Shown: positions 56,858 through 64,000 of the stretch, in pieces | How the letters are laid out: the number at the start of each line of letters is the position of its first letter | Position numbering within the stretch: the first letter of the stretch is position 1 | Source: Alphaproteobacteria bacterium | GTDB lineage: Bacteria; Pseudomonadota; Alphaproteobacteria; Rhodobacterales; Rhodobacteraceae | Reading direction: 5' to 3' | NCBI GenBank assembly: GCA_030148665.1 | Contig: JASBSZ010000026.1 | Location: 1-64,000, forward strand | Length of the DNA: 64,000 nt | Position numbers and translations under genes: made by a program | Notes under the pieces: model-generated | What the model saw: the letters and a program-made list of their open reading frames with translations, nothing else | The model's database searches: none | What the model was told of the DNA's origin: nothing

Positions 56858-57520
56858 ATGTCGCTGACAGAGATACAGGCACGGCTGAGAAAGGCCGAAC
56901 AGGACGCCGGGCGCGAACCCGGTTCCGTCACGCTGATCGCGGTGTCAAAGGTACAGCCAATCGCGCGCCTGCGCGACGTGCTGGATGCCGGCCACCGCAT
57001 ATTCGGCGAAAATCGCGTGCAGGAGGCCGCCCATAAATGGCCGGCCCTTCAGGATGAATACGGCAAGGTTCAACTGCACCTGATCGGCCCGCTGCAGACG
57101 AACAAGCTGAAACAGGCGCTGGAACTGTTCGACGTGTTTCACACGCTTGACCGCCCCAAACTGGCCCGCAAGCTGGCCGACGCGGTGCAGGCACGCGGCC
57201 GATGCCCCGAACTGTTCATCCAGGTCAACACCGGGGAAGAGCCGCAAAAGGCCGGCATCCTTCCCGCGCAGGCCGATGATTTCATTGCCGAATGTCGGGC
57301 CATGGACCTGCCCGTTTCCGGCCTGATGGTCATCCCGCCGGTGAACGAGGAACCCAGCCTGCATTTCGCCCTGCTGCGCAAGATTGCCCGGCGCAACGGT
57401 CTGGAACGCCTGTCGATGGGCATGAGCAGCGATTTCGAGCGTGCCGTCGCCTTGGGCGCAACCCATGTGCGCGTGGGCAGCGCCCTGTTCGGGGCGCGCG
57501 ACTACGGCAAGGCAGGTTAA
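56858..57520 (+). CDS. YggS/PROSC family PLP-binding protein
   Basis: A 220-residue PLP carrier protein involved in vitamin B6 homeostasis. It starts MSLTEIQARLRKAEQDAG. The PLP lysine is in LIAVSKVQPIARLRDVL (about residues 28-44), GHRIFGENRVQEAAHKWP follows (about 47-64), HLIGPLQTNKLKQAL near 75-89, and GMSSDFERAVALGATHVRVGSALFG at the end binds the phosphate. Its stop overlaps that of the convergent L,D-transpeptidase gene by four bases. Confidence 0.94.
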   Translation: MSLTEIQARLRKAEQDAGREPGSVTLIAVSKVQPIARLRDVLDAGHRIFGENRVQEAAHKWPALQDEYGKVQLHLIGPLQTNKLKQALELFDVFHTLDRPKLARKLADAVQARGRCPELFIQVNTGEEPQKAGILPAQADDFIAECRAMDLPVSGLMVIPPVNEEPSLHFALLRKIARRNGLERLSMGMSSDFERAVALGATHVRVGSALFGARDYGKAG

Positions 57521-58032
57521 ACCGCGCTCACGACCACCCGCGCATCGGGTTGCCATGTTTCCAGGATCCGGCGCAGCACATCCGGCGCAAAGGCGATGCA
57601 GCCCGCCATCGGATGGCGCGGTTTCCGCCAGACATGCAGGAAGATGGCCGACCCCATGCCGGGCGTGGCCAGCGGCCAGTTGTAATCGAGCACTGCGATC
57701 ATGTCATACAACGGGTCGGCCCGGCGCAGATATTCATGGCTGAAAGGGTGGTCCGGGGCGCGGCCTGCCAGGTTGTAGGCAGGGTCGCGCGGGTCGTCCG
57801 ACCATATGTCACGCGGACCGATCCGCCGCAAAGGCCCGGCGAAACGGGGTGCCGCCACCCGATCGGGCCGATACCAGACCTCACCAATACGCCAACTCCC
57901 CGTTGGTGTGAGCCCGTCGCCCTCGGCCCTTTTCAGCCCGATTCCACCCCGCCCGACAGCGCAAGGAAAGCGCTGTCCGCGATAGCGCGCATATCCGGGC
58001 AGGATCGCCAGGTCGATGGCGCGCGCTGTCAC
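57517..58032 (-). CDS. L,D-transpeptidase family (YkuD) protein
   Basis: A 171-residue YkuD-domain protein. The catalytic region is [21 protein letters not shown] (His near residue 129, Cys near 144), in which MAGC replaces the SHGC of the best-known L,D-transpeptidases; this is the normal pattern of the small alphaproteobacterial group. I see no signal peptide. Its ATG overlaps the ribA stop by four bases, so it is coupled to riboflavin synthesis, with no evident reason. Confidence 0.85.
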   Translation of the reverse strand: MTARAIDLAILPGYARYRGQRFPCAVGRGGIGLKRAEGDGLTPTGSWRIGEVWYRPDRVAAPRFAGPLRRIGPRDIWSDDPRDPAYNLAGRAPDHPFSHEYLRRADPLYDMIAVLDYNWPLATPGMGSAIFLHVWRKPRHPMAGCIAFAPDVLRRILETWQPDARVVVSAV

Positions 58033-59120
58033 AGCAGGTGCCCGCTCTTTCGGGCCTTGGTGTCCAGATAGGCGGTGTTGTGCGCATTGCGTCCGACGCG
58101 CAGCGGCACGCGCTCGACAACCTCGATCCCGGCCTCGTTCATCATCGCGACCTTTCTGGGGTTGTTGGTCATCAGGCGAACGGCAGAAAAGCCCAGCTTG
58201 CGCAGGATCTCGGCCCCAAGGCGGAAATCGCGCTCGTCATCCTCGAATCCGAGGCGATGATTGGCCTCGACGGTATCAAACCCCTGATCCTGGAGGCTGT
58301 AGGCGCGCATCTTGTTGGCCAGACCGATGCCGCGGCCCTCTTGATTCATGTACAGCAGAACGCCCGCCCCTTCGGCCGCGATCTGGTCAAGTGCGGCCCG
58401 CAGCTGCGCACCGCAATCGCATTTCAGACTGCCCAGCAGATCGCCGGTGAAACAGGCCGAGTGCAGCCGTGCCAGCACCGGGGCCGCGCGATCCGGTTGC
58501 CCTATTTCGACGGCGTAATGTTCCTCGCCGCCGTCCTCGGGGCGGAAAACATGCAGCCGCCCGGCCGTGGATACGGCCATCGGCAGCCGCGCCGCCGATA
58601 CCTCGTGCAAGGGGCTGGTTTCCGCCAGAAGGGGGGCGGCCTCGCCGATATCCAGCAGGTTCAGCCCATGCGCCAGCGCCAGCGCAGGACCGTCGGGGAT
58701 CCGTACAACCACCGCAGCGGGCAAGAGCTGCGCCTGCTTGCACAGTTTCAGGGCCGCGCGATGCAGATCGGCACTACCGCCACGCGCGGTGTTGCACGGA
58801 CCCTTGAGCGGGGTCATGAGATCCGCCGACGGATCGGCCAGCGCACGCAGCCATGCGACATCGGCCGTCGGTGGTATCACGATTCGGGCGATGTCGCCGT
58901 CATAGGCCCGGGCGCGCAGGGTTTCGGCACGATGCGCCGTGATCGCCAGCACCGCGTCATCGCCCAGACCGCGGGCGTCTGACAGGCGCGCGTCCGACAG
59001 GGTTTCGGCGGCCAGAACCAGCGCCGCAGGACCGCCGTCTGTCAGGACCACGGGAACGCCCATGCGCAGATCGGCCCGCAGGCGGGCAATTTTTTCCACG
59101 GTATCGGGGCCTAGCGACAT
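58029..59120 (-). CDS. ribA: GTP cyclohydrolase II with degenerate N-terminal domain
   Basis: RibA opens the GTP imidazole ring, the first step of riboflavin synthesis. The 363 residues are far longer than a plain RibA of about 200. The C-terminal half is complete: [20 protein letters not shown] with the three zinc cysteines (about 223-242), [20 protein letters not shown] (about 260-279), [10 protein letters not shown] and [10 protein letters not shown]. The N-terminal 165 residues resemble a decayed RibB (DHBP synthase) domain without its acidic metal motif. Coupled to the downstream L,D-transpeptidase gene. The start is taken at the ATG giving [12 protein letters not shown]. Confidence 0.9.
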   Translation of the reverse strand: MSLGPDTVEKIARLRADLRMGVPVVLTDGGPAALVLAAETLSDARLSDARGLGDDAVLAITAHRAETLRARAYDGDIARIVIPPTADVAWLRALADPSADLMTPLKGPCNTARGGSADLHRAALKLCKQAQLLPAAVVVRIPDGPALALAHGLNLLDIGEAAPLLAETSPLHEVSAARLPMAVSTAGRLHVFRPEDGGEEHYAVEIGQPDRAAPVLARLHSACFTGDLLGSLKCDCGAQLRAALDQIAAEGAGVLLYMNQEGRGIGLANKMRAYSLQDQGFDTVEANHRLGFEDDERDFRLGAEILRKLGFSAVRLMTNNPRKVAMMNEAGIEVVERVPLRVGRNAHNTAYLDTKARKSGHLL

Positions 59121-59218
59121 CGGCGCCTTCCTTTGTAACAATTCACACCCAACCTATATCCTGCGCCGTGGAAAGTTGAAACATTACCGGCCATTTCGAC
59201 ACGTCCCCGTGAAAGCAG

Positions 59219-59238
59219 GCGGGAAAACTTGTTTCCCG
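59219..59238 (+). repeat. GGGAAAACTTG motif, copy 3, within a dyad
   Basis: GCGGGAAAACTTG matches 12 of 13 positions with the two exact copies at 18276 and 20753. Here it forms a dyad CGGGAAA-ACTTG-TTTCCCG (59220-59238), 50 bases before the regulator start. Confidence 0.5.
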
Positions 59239-59288
59239 GTGAAATCGCGCACATTTCTGTCAACGAAACAAGTACAGGAGAGATTTCC

Positions 59289-59975
59289 ATGGGCAATGTG
59301 AAAAAGATCCTGATGGTCGATGATGACGACGATCTGCGCGAGGCGCTGTCCGACCAGCTGGTCCTGACCGAGGAATTCGACGTGTTCGAGGCCGAGGACG
59401 GCGCAAGCAGTCTGGAAAAGGCCAAGGGCGCGCTGTACGACTTGGTAATCCTCGACGTCGGCCTGCCCGATATGGACGGGCGCGAATTGTGCCGTCTCAT
59501 GCGCAAGCAGGGGGTCAAATGCCCGATCATCATGCTGACCGGACATGACTCGGATGCCGATACGATTCTGGGTCTGGACGCCGGGGCCAACGACTATGTG
59601 AGCAAACCCTTCAAGTTTCCGGTGCTTCTGGCCCGCATCCGCGCGCAGCTGCGCCAGCACGAGCAATCGGAAGACGCCGTTTTCCAGCTGGGCCCCTATA
59701 CCTTCAAGCCCGCGATGAAGATGCTGATCACCGAGGATGATCGCAAGATCCGCCTGACCGAAAAGGAAACCAACATCCTGAAATTCCTTTACCGGGCCAC
59801 CGATGGTGTGGTTGCGCGCGATGTGCTGTTGCACGAGGTCTGGGGATATAATGCCGGTGTCACGACCCACACGCTGGAAACCCATATCTACCGCCTGCGC
59901 CAAAAGATCGAACCCGATCCCAGCAACGCGCGTTTGCTGGTGACCGAAAGCGGTGGCTATCGACTGGTAGCCTGA
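59289..59975 (+). CDS. OmpR-family response regulator, CenR-like
   Basis: A two-domain DNA-binding response regulator of 228 residues. The receiver has the acidic pocket VDDDDD, phospho-Asp in LVILDVGLPDMDG (about residues 53-65) and KPF near 105. The C-terminal winged helix contains IRLTEKETNILKFLY and GYNAGVTTHTLETHIYRLRQKIE, a recognition helix closely like that of alphaproteobacterial CenR, a cell-envelope regulator essential in Caulobacter. No histidine kinase is adjacent. AGGAGA seven bases before ATG 59289 fixes the start. The CenR assignment is by remembered similarity only. Confidence 0.85.
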   Translation: MGNVKKILMVDDDDDLREALSDQLVLTEEFDVFEAEDGASSLEKAKGALYDLVILDVGLPDMDGRELCRLMRKQGVKCPIIMLTGHDSDADTILGLDAGANDYVSKPFKFPVLLARIRAQLRQHEQSEDAVFQLGPYTFKPAMKMLITEDDRKIRLTEKETNILKFLYRATDGVVARDVLLHEVWGYNAGVTTHTLETHIYRLRQKIEPDPSNARLLVTESGGYRLVA

Positions 59976-59997
59976 GTTTTCCCTCCCTGATGGACTG

Positions 59998-60023
59998 GCC
60001 CGGCCCTGTGCCGGGCTTTTTTT
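59998..60023 (+). terminator. Rho-independent terminator of the response-regulator gene
   Basis: GCCCGGC (59998-60004) pairs with GCCGGGC (60010-60016) around CCTGT, followed by seven T residues. Confidence 0.92.
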
Positions 60024-60070
60024 CATGCAATCCGCTCGAAATGGCGTCATGGCCCGCAAATGTTGCGCCG

Positions 60071-60119
60071 CGGGGGCTGTCTGCCCCCGCACCCCCGAGC
60101 GTATTGGTACAAAGAAGAA
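60071..60119 (-). repeat. Dispersed 3'-end repeat, copy 3
   Basis: On the minus strand TTCTTCTTTGTACCAATAC (60119-60101) begins six bases after the dnaE2 stop and is followed by a GGGGGC/GCCCCC hairpin (60090-60071). Same order and orientation to the upstream gene as copies 1 and 2. Confidence 0.85.
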
Positions 60120-60125
60120 GGCCCG

Positions 60126-62990
60126 TCATGGAGTCAGGATCGGCCTCAGCAGGGCAAGGGGGTGGCGGCGCAGGGTCAGGTGCATGGCGACGTAATCGGC
60201 AACGATATGTTCGCCCTCGCACATCTCGGGCAGGGTGACGGGGGATTCGTTCAGAGCTTCGCCTTCCAGATCGCCGGCAAAAAGAGGCAGCTCGGCAGGG
60301 GCCTTCAGCGCGCGGGCCTGCCACTGGGCCTCGCGGCGGGCAAGGCCCAGAGAGGCAAACACGTCTGCCTCGGCCAGCCGGTAAAGCAGGCGCGGGGGCG
60401 TTCCGGCGCGGCGCCAGACATCCCGGACGGAACGATAACCGTTGCCACGCGCGACGGTGATCCAGGTTGCGTCTTCTTCCCGCAAACCGCGGATCTGGCG
60501 AAAGCCCAACCGCAGGGCCAGCCCGCCCCGGCCGTCGGGTTCCATCACGTTATCCCAGAAGCTGGCGTTGATGCAGACGGGCCGCACCTCGACCCCGTGT
60601 TCGCGGGCGTCGCGGATGATCTGGGCCGGGGCGTAAAAGCCCATCGGCTGGCTGTTCAGCAATGCGCAGGCGAAAATGCCGGGGTGGTGGCGCTTGATCC
60701 AGGCACTGGCATAGACCAGCAGGGCAAAGCTGGCAGCATGGGATTCGGGAAACCCGTAGGAACCGAACCCCTCGATCTGGCTGAAACAGCGTTCGGCAAA
60801 ATCGCGCTCGTAGCCGTTTTTCGCCATGCCGCTCAGGAAACGCTCGCGAAAGGCGCTGACGCTGCCGGTCTTGCGAAATGTCGCCAATGAGCGGCGCAGG
60901 CGGTCGGCCTCGTCCGCCGTGAATCCCGCGCCGATCATGGCAATCTGCATGGCCTGTTCCTGAAACAGCGGCACGCCCAGCGTCTTGCCCAGCACCTCGC
61001 CCAGCGCGTCGGATGGCAGGCTCACGGGTTCCTCGCCATTGCGGCGGCGGATGAAGGGATGCACCATGTCGCCCTGAATGGGGCCGGGGCGCACGATGGC
61101 GACCTGGATCACCAGATCATAGAAATTTCGCGGCTTCATCCGGGGCAGAAAATTCATCTGCGCGCGGCTTTCGATCTGGAATATGCCCAGGCTGTCAGCC
61201 TTGCACAGCATGTCGTAAACGGCCGGATCCTCGGGCGGCAGCGTCGCAAGGGTGAAATCCTGCCCGTGATGCTGGCGGATCAGATCCAGCGCCTTGCGGA
61301 TGCAGGTCAGCATGCCGAGGCTCAGCACATCGACCTTGAGGATGCCCAGCGCGTCTATGTCGTCCTTGTCCCAGCAGATCAGGGTGCGGTCCTCCATCGC
61401 GGCGTTTTCCACGGGCACCAGCTCGTCCAGGCGGCCCCTGGTGATGATGAAGCCACCGACATGCTGTGACAGATGGCGGGGGAAGCCGCGAATTTCCTCG
61501 CATAGCTGCAATGTCAGGCGCAGATGGGGGTCGGTCGGGTCAAGGCCGATCTCGCGCAGGCGCGCCGCCGTCACGCCGCCGCGGCCCCAGCCCCACAGCT
61601 GGGACGACAGCGCGGCGATGGTGTCATCCGACAGGCCCATGGCGCGGCCGACCTCGCGGATGGCGCGCTTGCCGCGATAATGGATCACGGTTGCACACAG
61701 GCCGGCACGGTGGCGGCCGTATTTTTCATAGATGTGCTGGATCACCTCTTCGCGGCGTTCATGTTCGAAATCGACATCGATATCGGGGGGCTCGTCGCGG
61801 GCCTCGGACACGAAACGTTCAAACACCATCGAGCCGATTTCCGGGCTGACCGAGGTCACGCCCAGCGCATAGCAGGTGATCGAATTGGCGGCCGAGCCAC
61901 GCCCCTGGCACAGGATGTCGCGCGAACGCGCAAATTGCACGATGTCGTGGACGGTCAGGAAATAGGGTTCGTATTTCAGCCGCCCGATCAGGGCCAGTTC
62001 GTGATCCAGCATCTTGCGCACACGCGCGGGCACGCCGCCCGGATAGCGCCTTTTCAACCCGGCACGCGCCAGGCGTTCCAGGCGCGCGGCAGGTGCCTCG
62101 CCGCTGGCAACCTCGGACGGGTATTCATAACGCAGATCATCCAGCGAAAAGCGGCAGCGTTCGGCAATACGCCCGCTTTCATGAACGGCACCTTCATGGC
62201 CGCGGAACAGCTGCAGCATTTCGGCCTCATCGCGCAGGCGGCGTTCGGCATTGGCCAACGCCGCGCGCCCCAAATGGTCGACACGGCAACCCTTGCGAAT
62301 GGCGGTCAGCACATCGGCAAGACGGCGACGGTGCGGGCGGTGCATGATTGGCAGGGCCTGGGCGACAGGAGGGATGGCAAGGCTTTCGGCCAGCGCGGTG
62401 AGGTGATCAAAGCGGGTGCTGTCCTGCCCGTCATAACGGGGAGCCATCACCAGGCTGCATTGACCGGGGAAGCGGGAGGTCAGGCGGTGGGCATGGGAAA
62501 GCCAGTCTTTTGCGGGGGAAACCCCCGGCAATAGCAGCATTTCCTGCCCCTCGCCCCATTCCAGCAGGTCGCCGAACCGCAGCAGACATTTTCCCTTGTC
62601 GGCCCGCAGCTGTCCGGCCGTCAGCATCCGGCAGAGCCGCCCCCAGGCTGCGCGGTCACGCGGCAGAACAATCAGGGAAAAGCCGCTGTCCAGCACCAGC
62701 CGCGCCGCCGGGATCAGACGCGGCACGGTCAGGATCGCGGCCGACGGTGCGGCGGGCGCACCCTCGGGACGGGGCGGTCCGATGGTTTCGGCCTTCTGCC
62801 GCAACTGCACCCAGCGTGCCACCTCGCGCAGCTCGACATGCGCCCGCACGATGCCGGCGACCGAGTTCTCATCGGCAATCGCCAGCGCCGGCATCCCCAT
62901 CAGCGCCGCCAGATCGGCGTATTCCTCGGGGTGTGCGGCGCCGTGCAGAAAGGTGAAATTCGATGTGATTCCCAGCTCAACATATGCCAT
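60126..62990 (-). CDS. dnaE2: Error-prone DNA polymerase DnaE2, apparently lacking the C-terminal OB domain
   Basis: DnaE2 is the C-family translesion polymerase of SOS mutagenesis. The 954 residues start MAYVELGITSNFTFLHGAAH with the PHP domain. Catalytic aspartates are in EPPDIDVDFEHERREE (near 401-416) and ILKVDVLSLGML (near 545). The HhH-containing part follows, but the protein stops at LRRHPLALLRPILTP, where longer family members as I know them continue for roughly 100 residues through an OB fold. The repeat element lies directly after the stop. No imuA, imuB or lexA is adjacent. A LexA-like box is 13 bases upstream of the start. Confidence 0.9.
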   Translation of the reverse strand: MAYVELGITSNFTFLHGAAHPEEYADLAALMGMPALAIADENSVAGIVRAHVELREVARWVQLRQKAETIGPPRPEGAPAAPSAAILTVPRLIPAARLVLDSGFSLIVLPRDRAAWGRLCRMLTAGQLRADKGKCLLRFGDLLEWGEGQEMLLLPGVSPAKDWLSHAHRLTSRFPGQCSLVMAPRYDGQDSTRFDHLTALAESLAIPPVAQALPIMHRPHRRRLADVLTAIRKGCRVDHLGRAALANAERRLRDEAEMLQLFRGHEGAVHESGRIAERCRFSLDDLRYEYPSEVASGEAPAARLERLARAGLKRRYPGGVPARVRKMLDHELALIGRLKYEPYFLTVHDIVQFARSRDILCQGRGSAANSITCYALGVTSVSPEIGSMVFERFVSEARDEPPDIDVDFEHERREEVIQHIYEKYGRHRAGLCATVIHYRGKRAIREVGRAMGLSDDTIAALSSQLWGWGRGGVTAARLREIGLDPTDPHLRLTLQLCEEIRGFPRHLSQHVGGFIITRGRLDELVPVENAAMEDRTLICWDKDDIDALGILKVDVLSLGMLTCIRKALDLIRQHHGQDFTLATLPPEDPAVYDMLCKADSLGIFQIESRAQMNFLPRMKPRNFYDLVIQVAIVRPGPIQGDMVHPFIRRRNGEEPVSLPSDALGEVLGKTLGVPLFQEQAMQIAMIGAGFTADEADRLRRSLATFRKTGSVSAFRERFLSGMAKNGYERDFAERCFSQIEGFGSYGFPESHAASFALLVYASAWIKRHHPGIFACALLNSQPMGFYAPAQIIRDAREHGVEVRPVCINASFWDNVMEPDGRGGLALRLGFRQIRGLREEDATWITVARGNGYRSVRDVWRRAGTPPRLLYRLAEADVFASLGLARREAQWQARALKAPAELPLFAGDLEGEALNESPVTLPEMCEGEHIVADYVAMHLTLRRHPLALLRPILTP

Positions 62991-63002
62991 GCCGGGCAGT
63001 AT

Positions 63003-63017
63003 ATTCACCTTTTGTTC
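63003..63017 (-). promoter_or_regulatory. LexA (SOS)-like box upstream of dnaE2
   Basis: ATTC-N7-GTTC (plus-strand reading) matches seven of eight positions of the alphaproteobacterial LexA site GTTC-N7-GTTC. It lies between rppH and the dnaE2 start, where an SOS operator would be expected. Confidence 0.45.
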
Positions 63018-63049
63018 GCAACGCGAGTCTCTGACGAAAATTGCGGGAA

Positions 63050-63547
63050 TCAGGCGGTGTCTTCGCCGATCTGTTCACAGAATTCGCGAATGACGCGCTC
63101 ATAAGTGTCGCGCTTGAAGGGGACGATGCGCGACAACAGCTCTTCGGCGGGCAGCCAGCACCATCGGCTGAATTCCGGGTGATCGGTTTCGATGTCGATC
63201 TGGCTGTCGTCACCGTGAAAGCGCATCAGGAACCAGCGCTGTTTCTGCCCGCGATAGCGACCGTTCCACAGTTTCGGAACCAGGTGATAAGGCAGATCAT
63301 AGGGGATCCAGTCATGTGTTTCGGCCACGATCTCGACCGCCTCGGGCGGGATACCCGTTTCCTCCTGCAACTCGCGCAGGGCCGCGTCGCGCGGATCCTC
63401 GCCCGGTTCGACCCCGCCCTGGGGCATCTGCCAGGCGTCCATGTTGCTGTCGATCCGCTGCCCCGCAAAGATCCTGCCATCGCCGTTGCACAGCATGATC
63501 CCGACGCAGGGGCGGTAAGGCAGGTCGTCGAAATTACCGCTGCTCAT
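63050..63547 (-). CDS. rppH: RNA pyrophosphohydrolase
   Basis: RppH removes pyrophosphate from the 5' end of mRNA, starting 5'-dependent decay. The 165 residues begin [20 protein letters not shown]. The Nudix box is complete, [20 protein letters not shown] (about residues 43-62) plus TGI, and [12 protein letters not shown] near 100-111 with a following FSRWCWLP is typical for RppH rather than other Nudix enzymes. It lies between ctpA and dnaE2 on the same strand. Nine codons further upstream are also open. Confidence 0.93.
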   Translation of the reverse strand: MSSGNFDDLPYRPCVGIMLCNGDGRIFAGQRIDSNMDAWQMPQGGVEPGEDPRDAALRELQEETGIPPEAVEIVAETHDWIPYDLPYHLVPKLWNGRYRGQKQRWFLMRFHGDDSQIDIETDHPEFSRWCWLPAEELLSRIVPFKRDTYERVIREFCEQIGEDTA

Positions 63548-63631
63548 CGAACCGTTCCCGTGATATCTGTCCAATACCCGTCACGCCCCGATCACGGCAT
63601 GCGATCGGGGCACGACTCTGATATAGGGTTT

Positions 63632-64000
63632 TCAGTTCGCCTTTTTAAGAACCGCCATTCCGCGCAGCAGGTCGATGGCATAGGCCAGCTGGTAATCCTC
63701 GGCCCGTTTGCGGGCGGCCTCGATACGCGCCTTGCGTTCCTGTTCAAGCTGCTTCTTTTCCTCGGGCGTCAGGCTGTCATTCTTGAGCGCGCCGCGCAGA
63801 TCGGCCTCGGACAGGAATTTCGGCTTTTTGTCCTTGCTGTCCACCTTGGCAGGCGGGCGCTGTTCGACAATGATGTCCGGCAGGATGCCCAGGTTCTGGA
63901 TCGACCGGCCCGAGGGCGTGTAATAGCGGGCGGTTGTCAGGCGCATGGCGCCATTGCCTTGCAGCGGGATGATCGTCTGGACCGAACCCTTGCCAAAGCT
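63632..64000 (-). CDS. ctpA: C-terminal processing peptidase (S41), C-terminal part
   Basis: The last 122 codons of an S41 family periplasmic serine protease, cut by the window edge. The fragment begins with [15 protein letters not shown], in which the Lys is the general base of the Ser/Lys dyad, then [20 protein letters not shown], and ends in a charged, coiled-coil-like region ([20 protein letters not shown]) and [10 protein letters not shown]. Catalytic Ser and PDZ domain lie outside. Upstream of rppH on the same strand, 84 bases apart. Confidence 0.93.
   Translation of the reverse strand, partial: SFGKGSVQTIIPLQGNGAMRLTTARYYTPSGRSIQNLGILPDIIVEQRPPAKVDSKDKKPKFLSEADLRGALKNDSLTPEEKKQLEQERKARIEAARKRAEDYQLAYAIDLLRGMAVLKKAN

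Noticed and set aside
59289-59975. Calling the response regulator CtrA
   Set aside because: The recognition helix and linker do not match CtrA as I know it. The RLTEKET and HTLETHIYRLRQKIE blocks fit CenR-type regulators better.

Overview
The window is a stretch of GC-rich alphaproteobacterial chromosome, almost certainly from a member of the Rhodobacterales (Roseobacter/Rhodobacter group). The signs are the str operon order rpsL-rpsG-fusA-tuf, a stand-alone MnmD, DUF2794 and DUF3576 proteins, an IalB-family protein, a CenR-like regulator, the ubiH/amidase/aminotransferase/ftsK/lolA block and an aerobic cobaltochelatase cluster. It is mostly housekeeping sequence. I see no prophage, transposase, integrase or CRISPR array. 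Genus cannot be fixed from the sequence alone.

Layout. 1-3400: str operon on the minus strand behind a canonical promoter. 3570-11450: cobalt and cobalamin block on the plus strand: cobalamin riboswitch, cbtB, cbtA, cobW, a GNAT acetyltransferase, cobN, then an FNR-type transcription unit for a tiny membrane protein, then cobO. 11470-22600: mixed housekeeping: FMN reductase, FAD oxidoreductase facing mnmD, slt, dapA, an ion channel, smpB, sseA, an aromatic aminotransferase, cfa, arfB. 22740-25620: a mercury-resistance operon (merT, merP, a small unknown ORF, merA) divergent from merR, beside tRNA-Pro(CGG). 25830-31950: Trm112, LON-domain protein, CnoX-like thioredoxin, exonuclease III, carbonic anhydrase, leucyl aminopeptidase, NlpC/P60, DUF2794. 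32060-32630: three tandem copies of a structured RNA. 32735-43860: ggt, hspQ, AEC transporter, a lytic transglycosylase lipoprotein, lolA, ftsK, aminotransferase, amidase, ubiH-type hydroxylase. 43950-49480: leuB, a membrane protein, leuD, leuC and a type II asparaginase. 49740-55560: ialB, GST, holA-lptE-leuS, DUF3576 lipoprotein. 55840-64000: porin, YggS, L,D-transpeptidase and ribA, a CenR-like regulator, dnaE2, rppH and the end of ctpA.

The most interesting material is non-coding or very small. (1) Three tandem RNAs at 32067-32626 share an identical CAGCCCCCACCCAGA loop on long stems whose sequences differ but stay paired. (2) A leader-like unit at 20491-20670 has a 19-codon ORF behind an extended Shine-Dalgarno, a downstream sequence imitating the 16S rRNA 3' tail that can pair with it, and a terminator hairpin. 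(3) An FNR-type box with exact class II spacing drives a 45-residue membrane peptide, apparently starting at ACG, closed by a UUCG terminator. (4) A dispersed repeat sits 6-9 bases after the stop codon of three unrelated genes, always in the same orientation to the gene. (5) A 60-codon ORF lies between merP and merA with 4-base stop/start overlaps on both sides. (6) A GGGAAAACTTG motif recurs 56-68 bases upstream of three start codons.

Starts were chosen by ribosome-binding site, stop/start overlap and family N-terminus, so several genes are shorter than their maximal open frame.
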